A stretch of DNA of 64,000 nucleotides from Kaistella polysaccharea (lineage in GTDB: Bacteria > Bacteroidota > Bacteroidia > Flavobacteriales > Weeksellaceae), in assembly GCF_020410745.1 (NCBI RefSeq), contig NZ_CP084528.1, positions 744,001 to 808,000 on the forward strand. Reading direction: 5' to 3'. A model generated the notes under the pieces. That model did not search any database. It saw only the letters and a list, made by a program, of their open reading frames with translations, and was not told the origin of the DNA. The position numbers and the translations under genes were made by a program. The first letter of the stretch is position 1. Each line of letters begins with the position of its first letter. This document shows, one piece after another, positions 7,524-15,275 of this stretch.

Positions 7524-7715
7524 ATGAAAAAATTCTTAGCAATTGCATTTATTGGTGGCTTATTGATGACAAGTTGTATTAAAAAAGAAACAGCAGCAGA
7601 AACGAACACCATGTTAAGCAAACCAGAAACTCCAACCGTAGAAGCCCTGCCGACTCCTGATTCAGCAGCAGTGATAGAGCCGATGGCTGCGGATTCTACC
7701 CTGATCAAACCCTAA
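7524..7715 (+). CDS. Small lipoprotein of unknown function
   Basis: The 63-residue product has a clear lipoprotein signal: MKKFLAIAFIGGLLMTSC, with a lipobox ending at C18. The mature part is about 45 residues, rich in Ala, Thr, Pro and Glu and probably unstructured. It lies alone between the divergent trp promoter and a strong terminator at 7723-7756, so it appears to be a monocistronic gene. Small secreted lipoproteins of this kind are common in Chryseobacterium-like genomes, without known roles. The signal peptide, ATG start and terminator support it being real. Confidence 0.7.
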   Translation: MKKFLAIAFIGGLLMTSCIKKETAAETNTMLSKPETPTVEALPTPDSAAVIEPMAADSTLIKP

Positions 7716-7722
7716 TCAAAAT

Positions 7723-7756
7723 AATTAGCAGTCCTTTTGAGACTGCTAATTTTTTT
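7723..7756 (+). terminator. Strong intrinsic terminator, probably bidirectional
   Basis: AATTAGCAGTC, loop CTTTTGA and GACTGCTAATT form an 11-bp perfect stem followed by seven T. It ends the small lipoprotein gene. On the minus strand it follows the efflux operon, where the trailing run is less uniform. Confidence 0.85.
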
Positions 7757-7759
7757 CAT

Positions 7760-8884
7760 CTATTCTTCTACATTTTTCAGCGCCATTAATAATTGATAAG
7801 CGCCTTTAGTCACAAATTTCTTGTCTTTATTATCTTCTTTAAAATTTAAAAGTTCGGTAAAACCATTTTCAGCATTTCCGATTTCTACTGGAAACATCTT
7901 ATAGGTTTTGGGCTTAACTTCTTCAAAAATATATTGTTTTTCCTCCCATGTTACGATGGCGTCATCGGGAATTACAATGCCTTCTTCAGAATCGGCTTCC
8001 ATTTCTGCATTCATAAAAGTTCCCGGAAGTAATTGCAAACTGTTATCGACAAAATGACAATGAATCAAAACACTTCGGTCAGCGGAGAAATCTTTTCCGA
8101 TAATAAAAACGCGGGCTTCATATTTTTTTGTAGGATTTTGATTGGTAAAACCATACACTTTCTGACCTACTTTAATTTTACCTAAATCCTTTTCAAAAAC
8201 CTTTAAAGCCAAATGTAAATCACCTGTATTGACGATATCGAACATTTTATCCATTGGAGAAACGTATTGTCCGATATTGACATTAACCGTAGAAATATAG
8301 CCGGAAATCGGAGAAGTTACGGCAAAGGATCGGCGGATATTATTGGCATTTAAAGAGCCAGGATTAATTCCCATTGCACTTAATTTCTGCGCCATTCCTT
8401 TCATCATTATATTTTGATTCTGGCTTTCATTAAAGGCCTTTTGCGTCACCTTATCGGAACTGGCTTTGTTCTCGTTCAAATCTTTTTGGCGTGAATAATC
8501 CTGTTGTGCGTATTGAAGATTAGATTTTGCCAAGAGATAATCCTGCTGCAACTGCACCAATTCTGGATTTTCTAAAGTTGCTAAAGTCTGTCCTTTAGAA
8601 ACATAATTTCCCGGCATAAATCTCGAAACTCGCACGTAACCTCCGCTTGGCGCGGAAACACTCGCCATTCCTTGTGGTGGAACATCGATTTGCCCGGTGA
8701 GCATAATTTTATGCGCGATATCGAGGTTATTTAAAGTGCTGGTTTCAATGCCCGAATTTTTGATTTGTAAATCCGTCAAAGAAACCTGATCTCCAACGAC
8801 GGTGCCTATTTCTTCCTGAACCACTTCTTCTTTGGAACAGGAAAAAATCATGAGGCTTAATAATATTATAAGTACTTTTCTCAT
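7760..8884 (-). CDS. RND efflux periplasmic adaptor (membrane-fusion lipoprotein, CzcB/CusB type)
   Basis: The adaptor links the inner-membrane pump to the outer-membrane channel. I start it at the ATG at 8884, giving MRKVLIILLSLMIFSC with a lipobox cysteine. A start 10 codons upstream would overlap the preceding cytochrome gene and spoil the signal. The chain then shows a barrel-sandwich half (ASVSAPSGGYVRVSRFMPGNYVSKGQTLATLENPELV), a coiled-coil hairpin, the second half (VTSPISGYISTVNVNIGQYVSPM) and a beta-barrel with VIPDDAIVTWEEKQYIFEE. It is the last gene of the metal-efflux operon, 16 bases after the cytochrome gene stop. Confidence 0.9.
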   Translation of the reverse strand: MRKVLIILLSLMIFSCSKEEVVQEEIGTVVGDQVSLTDLQIKNSGIETSTLNNLDIAHKIMLTGQIDVPPQGMASVSAPSGGYVRVSRFMPGNYVSKGQTLATLENPELVQLQQDYLLAKSNLQYAQQDYSRQKDLNENKASSDKVTQKAFNESQNQNIMMKGMAQKLSAMGINPGSLNANNIRRSFAVTSPISGYISTVNVNIGQYVSPMDKMFDIVNTGDLHLALKVFEKDLGKIKVGQKVYGFTNQNPTKKYEARVFIIGKDFSADRSVLIHCHFVDNSLQLLPGTFMNAEMEADSEEGIVIPDDAIVTWEEKQYIFEEVKPKTYKMFPVEIGNAENGFTELLNFKEDNKDKKFVTKGAYQLLMALKNVEE

Positions 8885-8900
8885 TTTAAAAATTTTGTTG

Positions 8901-9470
8901 TTAAGATTCACCACCGATCATTTTTGAAGTGATTCCTTTTCGATTTGTATTTTCGGAAATCGCAACTCCCGCAAAGTGTAAAATGACAAAAATCGGCATC
9001 CAGTAAACTGCAAGTTTGTGAGTTGTTTCTGCTAAATTACTAAGAGATTCTGAACCGATTTCAAATTTTAGAATACTGCCGGTCATTATTTGTACAGCAA
9101 CCAAAACATAAAATCCAAGATAAGTTAAACCTTGTAATTTTTCCTTAGTTGAAGTTAATTTCGAAAAAGGATTTGGAAATTTTATTCCTTTGACTATCAT
9201 GTAAGCGATTCTTATAATAAAGGCGATGGTGATTACATAAGCAGCGTAAACATGCCACTCAAACATTGGATCTTGCACAGAATGAACGATGGTTCGAAGA
9301 CTTTGCTTATCCAAATTAAGATTTTGAATTTGAGGGTTTTTATTCATTGCCTCAGAAATGACAGTTTTGCTCATCCAGACAATTCGTAGAAATCCGGTGG
9401 TAAATAAAACCAACATTCCTAGTGCAAAAATCCAGTGTAATAAGCGATGTAGAACGGTATATGTTTTCAT
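8901..9470 (-). CDS. Cytochrome b561-family membrane protein
   Basis: The 189-residue protein has four hydrophobic helices (about residues 10-31, 72-92, 113-133, 152-170). Histidines sit where b-type haem ligands are expected: H8 and H12 in HRLLHW, H73 in EWHVYAAYV, and later TTHKLAVYW and VILHFAGVA. This fits the bacterial cytochrome b561 / Ni-hydrogenase b-subunit fold, an electron carrier between quinones and periplasmic acceptors. Its place inside a metal-efflux operon, between the channel and adaptor genes, is not needed for classic CBA efflux and suggests a redox role linked to metal stress. The partner is unknown. Confidence 0.85.
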   Translation of the reverse strand: MKTYTVLHRLLHWIFALGMLVLFTTGFLRIVWMSKTVISEAMNKNPQIQNLNLDKQSLRTIVHSVQDPMFEWHVYAAYVITIAFIIRIAYMIVKGIKFPNPFSKLTSTKEKLQGLTYLGFYVLVAVQIMTGSILKFEIGSESLSNLAETTHKLAVYWMPIFVILHFAGVAISENTNRKGITSKMIGGES

Positions 9471-9486
9471 TTTGATAAATATTAAA

Positions 9487-10710
9487 TTATTGTTGCGTTA
9501 AATTATTGAGTTGAATTGTTTTCTCATTCAGCAGTTTTTGAGTGTCGATGAGTTTGTTTTGAATGTCTAAACTTTGGTTAATTAAAATGGACCATTCCAG
9601 ATAGTTGATTTCACCTTCATAATACAATCGGTTTGCAGTTTTCATAATGGTTTCTGCATTTTTTAAACCTTTGGATTTGTAGTATTCAGTTTCACTTTTT
9701 AGTTTTTCATATTCACCGAAAAGTGTTGCGTATTGATTTTTTAAATTTCTGGAACCGAGTTCGTAATTGTTTTCTGCAATTAACTGATTGATTTTCTGAC
9801 CTTCAATTAAAGATTTCTGCGCTCCATTAAAAAGTGGAATTCCAACGCCAATCATTCCGGAATGAAAACGTGCAGATCTTTCATAAAATTGGTCATCTGC
9901 GCCAGTTCCGTACATGCTGGAATTATTATACCCAATATTAAACGTCGGCAGAAGTTTGGATTTCTCTGCATTTAGTTTAGCAAGTTCTATCGCTTTCTGC
10001 TGTTCCAATTGTTTCAACACGATGGGATTTCCAGCATAATTTAGATCTTGAGTCGGACCATTCATTTCATAGAAATTTGAATTTTCGTTTGAATACATTG
10101 TTTCATCATTAATCAGATAATTGAACTGATAAAGGGAAACTTCACGGTCTTTCTTCAGATTTGCCAATTGAATTTCCGCCTGACTTCTGTAATTTTCTGC
10201 CGTGGTTTTTTCCAGAATATTACTTTCTCCTTTTTTCAATCGAAGTTCGGCGCGTTTGTAATAATTGGTATAAATGGAATCGGCTCTTAACAGCAGTTTT
10301 TCTTTTTCAGTCTGATAATTGAGTTCATTGTAAATCAAAGCGATCTCCCGTTTTAGTTGCCATTTTTGAAGATCTAAATTCAGCATGGAGTTTTTCCATT
10401 CTTCCATTAAAACCTGTTTCTGACTGTTGTAAAAACCAGGTAATCTGAAAGTTTGATTGACTGAAAATTTAGTGTCCGTGTAAGCGGAAACAAATTGCCC
10501 GATTTCTCCGGAAACATTCAGTGGATCGATTACGGCGTGAGATTTTTTAATCTTGTCTTGGTAATCAATTCGAAGTTGTCCGTTTTTTAAATTCAGATTA
10601 TTTTTAAAGGCTTTTTCGTAGGCCGATTCCAGGGAAATCGGCGTTTGTGCTTTCAGTTGAATTGTAATCAAAACTGAAAATGTGATTATTATTTTTATAA
10701 GTTGTTTCAT
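9487..10710 (-). CDS. TolC/CzcC-family outer-membrane efflux channel
   Basis: The chosen ATG at 10710 gives MKQLIKIIITFSVLITIQLKAQ, a good Sec signal; eight extra residues are possible upstream. The body is mostly long amphipathic helices with two outer-membrane-factor repeats, including SLESAYEKAFKNNLNLKNGQLR near the N-terminus and a second-repeat start near LKQLEQQKAIELAKLNAEKSKLLP. Its length of about 407 is normal for CzcC-like channels. It would form the trimeric exit duct for the CzcA-type pump upstream. The gap from the pump gene is about 145 bases and holds no gene. Confidence 0.9.
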   Translation of the reverse strand: MKQLIKIIITFSVLITIQLKAQTPISLESAYEKAFKNNLNLKNGQLRIDYQDKIKKSHAVIDPLNVSGEIGQFVSAYTDTKFSVNQTFRLPGFYNSQKQVLMEEWKNSMLNLDLQKWQLKREIALIYNELNYQTEKEKLLLRADSIYTNYYKRAELRLKKGESNILEKTTAENYRSQAEIQLANLKKDREVSLYQFNYLINDETMYSNENSNFYEMNGPTQDLNYAGNPIVLKQLEQQKAIELAKLNAEKSKLLPTFNIGYNNSSMYGTGADDQFYERSARFHSGMIGVGIPLFNGAQKSLIEGQKINQLIAENNYELGSRNLKNQYATLFGEYEKLKSETEYYKSKGLKNAETIMKTANRLYYEGEINYLEWSILINQSLDIQNKLIDTQKLLNEKTIQLNNLTQQ

Positions 10711-10855
10711 CTTTTTAAATTTAATTAAGGTCACTTGATTTTAGCAAAAATCTGCAGCCCGACTTGACTCTAGTTTTTATATTTTTATTTGAATCGTCGA
10801 AACTCGTTCCTCGTTTTGAGCGCGGAAGGCGGAATTGTCTGCCCAAATAATTATT

Positions 10856-13800
10856 TTATTCATCATAACCATCTTCTTCGGCACTTATTTCTACAATTTT
10901 TTTACGTCGGTCCGGGAAATGTTCCTCGAACCAAATGTAAATTAGGGGCAACAAATAAAGCGTGAGGAACGTGGCCAAGAGCAATCCGCCGATGACGACT
11001 GTTGCTAAAGGTCGTTGAACTTCTGCGCCTTCGCCTTGACTTAAGGCCATTGGTAAAAAGCCGAGTGATGCCACCAAAGCGGTCATTAAAACCGGACGTA
11101 ATCTGGTTCTTCCACCGATTTTTACGACGTCTTTTAAATCGGAATGATGCATTTTCTGGCGGTTAAATTCTGCGATTAAAACGATTCCATTGAGTACGGC
11201 TACTCCGAAAAGTGCGATAAAACCGACGCCGGCGGAAATACTAAAATTCATTCCGCGGATCCAGAGCGACATAATTCCGCCAATCATAGAAAGTGGAATT
11301 GCGGAGAAAATGAGCAAGCCATATTTCACGGAATTAAAGGCAAAATAAAGCATCAGTAAAATCAGCAGTAAACTTATGGGAACGGCGATCATCAAACGGG
11401 ATTTTGCGTGTTGAAGGTTCTCAAAAGTTCCTCCGTAAGAAATGGAATATCCGGGTGGAAGTTTGAAATCTTTTTCAACCACTTTCTGTAAATCTTCTAC
11501 GGTCGACTGAATATCGCGGTTTCTGACATTGAAGCCGACGATAATTCTGCGTTGTGCATTTTCCCTTTGGATTTGATTGACGCTCTCTTTGAGTTCAACC
11601 GAAGCAACTGTGCTCAACGGAATTTCAGTTCCTAAAGGTGTAGAAATTAAAAGATTGTTGACGTCATCGACATTCTTTCTTTGCTCGCCATCTAAACGAA
11701 CGACCAGATCGAATTTCTTTTCGCCTTCGAATACCGAACCGGTTGATTGTCCGGCAAATGCAGTGTTGACGATGTTGTTGACATCTTCAACGTTCAATCC
11801 AAACTGCGAAAGCGCTTCTCTTTTGTAAGAAATCACAATTTGTGGCATTCCGGAAATCGGTTCCACGTAAATGTTTTGCGCTCCATCAATTTTCTTCGAA
11901 ATTTCCCCTAATTTTTCGGCATACACTTTTAAAGTATCGAGATCTTCACCGTAAATTTTACAAACAACATCTTGTCTTGCTCCCGTCATCAATTCGTTAA
12001 AACGCATTGCGACCGGATATTGGAAGGAGTACGTTACCCCGACCAGATTTTTCTTCAATTCTGCAGACATTTTTTCTGAGAGGTCATCATAAGTTTTAGC
12101 GGACGTCCATTCTTTCCTTGGTTTCAGAATGATCATCATGTCACTTGCATCGATTGGCATTGGATCGGTTGGGATTTCACTACTTCCGGTTTTCCCAACA
12201 ATCTTTTCAATCTCCGGGAATTTCTTCATTAATATTCTGGAAGATTTCTGGACTGCATCAGTAGATGTTTTAAGGTTACTTCCCGGTAAAACTCTGGTGT
12301 CAACCGCGAAATCTCCTTCTGGAAGTGAGGGAATAAATTCGCCACCCAATCTCGACATCACAAACAAAGAGATAAAAAACAATCCGACAACACTGAAGAA
12401 AACCAAATTAGGAATCTTCAAAATAAAATTTAAAGTTCGATGGTAAAAGGCTTCAAACTTTGCCATCATTTTATCTGAAAAGTTTTTCTTTAAATCTATC
12501 TTTTTAGATAAAAACAAAGAACTCATCATTGGAATGTACGTCAGAGAAAGGATGAAAGCACCAAGTAAGGCGAAGATTACTGTTTGCGCCATCGGTTTGA
12601 ACATCTTTCCTTCAATTCCTTGTAACGTTAAAATTGGCAGGTATACAATTAGGATAATAATTTGACCGAAAACTGCTGAATTCATCATGGTACTGGAAGA
12701 AGTATACACTTCACGATCCATAAATTCCTGAGAAATTTTTTTGTCCTGAAACTTGGTTAAATGCTTGAACCGATGCAGAATCGCTTCGACAATAATCACT
12801 GCTCCATCGACAATCAAACCAAAATCCAGCGCTCCTAAACTCATTAAGTTTCCGGAAACACCGAAAATATTCATCATGATAATGGCAAAAAGCATTGCTA
12901 ATGGAATTACCGAAGCGACGATTAATCCAGCACGCATATTTCCAAGAAACAAAACCAAGACGAATATGACGATTAAAGCTCCTTCTAATAAGTTTTTACT
13001 TACCGTACTGATGGCGTTATTCACCATTTTTGTTCTATCCAGAAACGCATCAATTTTCACTCCTTCCGGCAGTGTTTTTTGAATTTCTTCAATTCTGGTC
13101 TTTACGTCTTTGATGACTTCATTGGAGTTCGCTCCTTTCATCATCATGACAACGGCACCTGCAACTTCGCCGTCGCCGTTATAAGTCATCGCACCGTAAC
13201 GGATGGCTTTTCCGTATTGAACTTTCCCAATATTTTTAATGAGAATTGGCGTTCCATCAGCCAAATTTTTTACGACCGTATTTTCAATGTCCGGAATTTG
13301 ATTCATCAAACCTTCCGTTCTGATGAACAAAACGCTGGGGCCTTTTTCAATGTAAGCGCCACCGGTATTTTGATTGTTTTTTTGCAAAGCATCAAAAACT
13401 TCGGAAATCGTAACGCCCATCGATTTTAAAATGGCTGGATTTACGGCAACTTCATATTGTTTCAAATAACCACCAAAACTGGCAACATCAGCAACGCCAG
13501 GCGTTCCGAGTAATTGTCGGCGTACTATCCAATCCTGAATGGTTCTTAATTCCATCGGATTATAGCGATGTTCGTAACCTTTTTTCGGACGGACAACATA
13601 TTGGTAAATTTCCCCTAAACCCGTGGAAATTGGGGCCATTTGCGGAACTCCTAAACTTACAGGAATATCTTTCGAAACTTGCTGAAGCCGTTCTGCAACT
13701 TGTTGTCGAGCAACCATTAAATCGATATCGTCTTTAAATACAATGGTAATCACCGATAAACCAAAGCGCGAAAAACTTCGCATTTCCTTGATTCCCTGTA

Positions 13801-14026
13801 TATTATAATTAATCTGTTCTAAAGGGAAGGTGATAAACCGTTCGATATCGGGCGCACCCAAACTTGGGGAAACGGTGATAATTTGAACCTGATTATCCGT
13901 AATATCAGGAACCGCATCAATAGGAAGGTTTCTGAGTTCAAACAATCCATAAATAATTAAACCAAGCGTCATCAAAATGATGATCAGTTTATTTTTTATG
14001 GAAAATTCTATTATTTTATTAAGCAT
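10856..14026 (-). CDS. Heavy-metal RND efflux pump, CzcA/CusA family
   Basis: Full-length 1056-residue RND permease. It starts MLNKIIEFSIKNKLIIILM and has the two large periplasmic loops and twelve helices expected. The proton-relay helix near residue 400 reads LDFGLIVDGAVIIVEA, with Asp, Asp and Glu as in divalent-cation (Zn/Co/Cd) pumps of the CzcA type, and unlike the Cu/Ag pumps. Further family motifs are GFIALFGVAVLNGIVLIAEFNR, RLRPVLMTALVASLGFLPMA and the terminal DGYDE tail. It is cotranscribed with genes for channel, adaptor and cytochrome. The metal specificity is an inference from the helix-4 motif. Confidence 0.95.
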   Translation of the reverse strand: MLNKIIEFSIKNKLIIILMTLGLIIYGLFELRNLPIDAVPDITDNQVQIITVSPSLGAPDIERFITFPLEQINYNIQGIKEMRSFSRFGLSVITIVFKDDIDLMVARQQVAERLQQVSKDIPVSLGVPQMAPISTGLGEIYQYVVRPKKGYEHRYNPMELRTIQDWIVRRQLLGTPGVADVASFGGYLKQYEVAVNPAILKSMGVTISEVFDALQKNNQNTGGAYIEKGPSVLFIRTEGLMNQIPDIENTVVKNLADGTPILIKNIGKVQYGKAIRYGAMTYNGDGEVAGAVVMMMKGANSNEVIKDVKTRIEEIQKTLPEGVKIDAFLDRTKMVNNAISTVSKNLLEGALIVIFVLVLFLGNMRAGLIVASVIPLAMLFAIIMMNIFGVSGNLMSLGALDFGLIVDGAVIIVEAILHRFKHLTKFQDKKISQEFMDREVYTSSSTMMNSAVFGQIIILIVYLPILTLQGIEGKMFKPMAQTVIFALLGAFILSLTYIPMMSSLFLSKKIDLKKNFSDKMMAKFEAFYHRTLNFILKIPNLVFFSVVGLFFISLFVMSRLGGEFIPSLPEGDFAVDTRVLPGSNLKTSTDAVQKSSRILMKKFPEIEKIVGKTGSSEIPTDPMPIDASDMMIILKPRKEWTSAKTYDDLSEKMSAELKKNLVGVTYSFQYPVAMRFNELMTGARQDVVCKIYGEDLDTLKVYAEKLGEISKKIDGAQNIYVEPISGMPQIVISYKREALSQFGLNVEDVNNIVNTAFAGQSTGSVFEGEKKFDLVVRLDGEQRKNVDDVNNLLISTPLGTEIPLSTVASVELKESVNQIQRENAQRRIIVGFNVRNRDIQSTVEDLQKVVEKDFKLPPGYSISYGGTFENLQHAKSRLMIAVPISLLLILLMLYFAFNSVKYGLLIFSAIPLSMIGGIMSLWIRGMNFSISAGVGFIALFGVAVLNGIVLIAEFNRQKMHHSDLKDVVKIGGRTRLRPVLMTALVASLGFLPMALSQGEGAEVQRPLATVVIGGLLLATFLTLYLLPLIYIWFEEHFPDRRKKIVEISAEEDGYDE

Positions 14027-14073
14027 ATTTTTTCTTTAAAAAGTTGCCAGCGCATGATACGCTGACAACATTG

Positions 14074-14583
14074 TTAATCATCATGTTCGTCACTTTTGGA
14101 ACTTGGACCATTGCCCTTATAATTTCGATAGTCAAAGTCCTGGCCCGTTCTGATTTCGGTATGACGGATTTCACCACCGGTTGTTCCTACTTTTTGAGCA
14201 AAGAAAAGACTGACTATCGCAAAGATTCCGACAAGAAATGGCGCATATTTAGAAATGACTGAATTTCTGAAACTCGCAATGAGTGCAACCAAAGAAATTG
14301 CTCCTAAAACATACGTTAGGGCTGCAAATATTTCAGAGACTTCTTCATGTTTTTTTATGAGATTCTCAGAAAGACCTGCAATTTTTGTCGCAGAATCTTC
14401 GGCACCTTCACCTGTCCCCATGGCAACCATTGAAGTAATGGCTCCGAGAATGAAAATGATATAAGCGTTTCGTTTGGTAACTTCGGATTTACTGAAAATT
14501 CCGATAAGTAGTATAATTATTCCTACGACAGGAAATATAATTGGCAAATGATTTACGACCAGATGCATATGTAATTCGTCCAT
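14074..14583 (-). CDS. DUF2231-like small membrane protein of the metal-efflux operon
   Basis: The 169-residue protein begins MDELHMHLVVNHLPIIFPVVG, a His-rich start running into helix one, typical of DUF2231-like membrane proteins. Helices lie at about 11-28, 37-55, 87-105 and 112-131. The tail has a GEIRHTEIR segment and a polar, acidic end. The histidines near both membrane surfaces could bind metal or haem, but this is only inferred. It sits 47 bases before the pump gene and 90 bases after the small secreted-protein gene, in the same direction. Confidence 0.7.
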   Translation of the reverse strand: MDELHMHLVVNHLPIIFPVVGIIILLIGIFSKSEVTKRNAYIIFILGAITSMVAMGTGEGAEDSATKIAGLSENLIKKHEEVSEIFAALTYVLGAISLVALIASFRNSVISKYAPFLVGIFAIVSLFFAQKVGTTGGEIRHTEIRTGQDFDYRNYKGNGPSSKSDEHDD

Positions 14584-14673
14584 TTTTTTTAATTTAAAAT
14601 TTAACTTTTGTTTAGGATAATATCAGTCAGAATCGCAAGATTTGACATGATTATGTTCTTAAGAATTTCTAAA

Positions 14674-15057
14674 TTAAATTTGAGGAGGTTCCCAGATTTT
14701 TTGAAAAACGGAGGGATAGTATTTTTCGGAGTAAGAAAAATTGTTGGAATCATCAACAAACACCAAATGACGTTGCAAATTGATTGTTGCTTTTTCCGGC
14801 GGAATGTTTAGGGTAATGGTCGAACTGGAAAAGTCATGTGTTTTAAAGGGCAGTTTCATATCCTGCTTATAATCGCTGTCTAGAATCTGCTCATCAATAT
14901 AATGTATTTTAAAGAAGTCATAAATTGACAAATCGTGATTGGCTATTTTGTGCGAAATATAATGCTCAATCAATCTCGGCATTTTCACAAATTGTCTGAC
15001 CTCACTAAACGAAGTAAGATAAGTAAACAACAGGAAATAAATAAACCACTTTTTCAC
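14674..15057 (-). CDS. Small secreted protein at the head of the metal-efflux operon, GTG start
   Basis: The frame opens with GTG at 15057, giving MKKWFIYFLLFTYLTSFSEV, a plausible signal or anchor. The rest (127 residues in all) has RLIEHYISHKIANHDLSIYDFFKIHYIDE, rich in His and acidic residues, then a beta-rich C-terminus. I do not recognise a named family. Position ahead of DUF2231-like, pump and channel genes suggests a role in metal sensing or binding in the envelope. A -7 box ends only four bases before the GTG, so the mRNA may be nearly leaderless. An internal Met at residue 26 would remove the signal and is less likely. Confidence 0.6.
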   Translation of the reverse strand: MKKWFIYFLLFTYLTSFSEVRQFVKMPRLIEHYISHKIANHDLSIYDFFKIHYIDEQILDSDYKQDMKLPFKTHDFSSSTITLNIPPEKATINLQRHLVFVDDSNNFSYSEKYYPSVFQKIWEPPQI

Positions 15058-15061
15058 ACTA

Positions 15062-15069
15062 CAAATTTA
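15062..15069 (-). promoter_or_regulatory. -7 box of the metal-efflux operon promoter
   Basis: TAAATTTG on the minus strand is a perfect TAnnTTTG match. No TTG -33 element is seen at the right distance. It ends four bases before the GTG start of the first gene. Confidence 0.5.
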
Positions 15070-15103
15070 CGGAAAATAGCAGATAGAATATAATATATTG
15101 CAG

Positions 15104-15122
15104 ATTTGGAATCAATCCAAAT
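15104..15122. promoter_or_regulatory. Inverted repeat upstream of the metal-efflux promoter
   Basis: ATTTGGA-ATCAA-TCCAAAT has 7-bp perfect arms around a 5-base centre, about 35 bases upstream of the -7 box. It could be an operator for a metal-responsive regulator or an activator site. No regulator gene lies beside it. Confidence 0.4.
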
Positions 15123-15245
15123 AAATATCATGCTTTTTTGCTTGAAAATCTTTAAATAAAAAATCACTTTATAAATGAAAGTACATGATGATTTAAATGA
15201 ATGCAAGTAGTAATTTCCGCGCTATTATCTTCCCTAAAAATTTAC

Positions 15246-15253
15246 TAAATTTG
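15246..15253 (+). promoter_or_regulatory. -7 box of lysS promoter
   Basis: TAAATTTG followed by C, 22 bases before the lysS ATG, matches the Bacteroidota -7 consensus. A clear -33 TTG is lacking. Confidence 0.55.
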
Positions 15254-15275
15254 CACTCTTAAAAAAGCAATAAAA

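Noticed and set aside
7445-7708. Open frame opposite the small lipoprotein gene
   Set aside because: It overlaps the trp promoter and has a low-complexity sequence. The plus-strand lipoprotein has a good signal peptide and a terminator.
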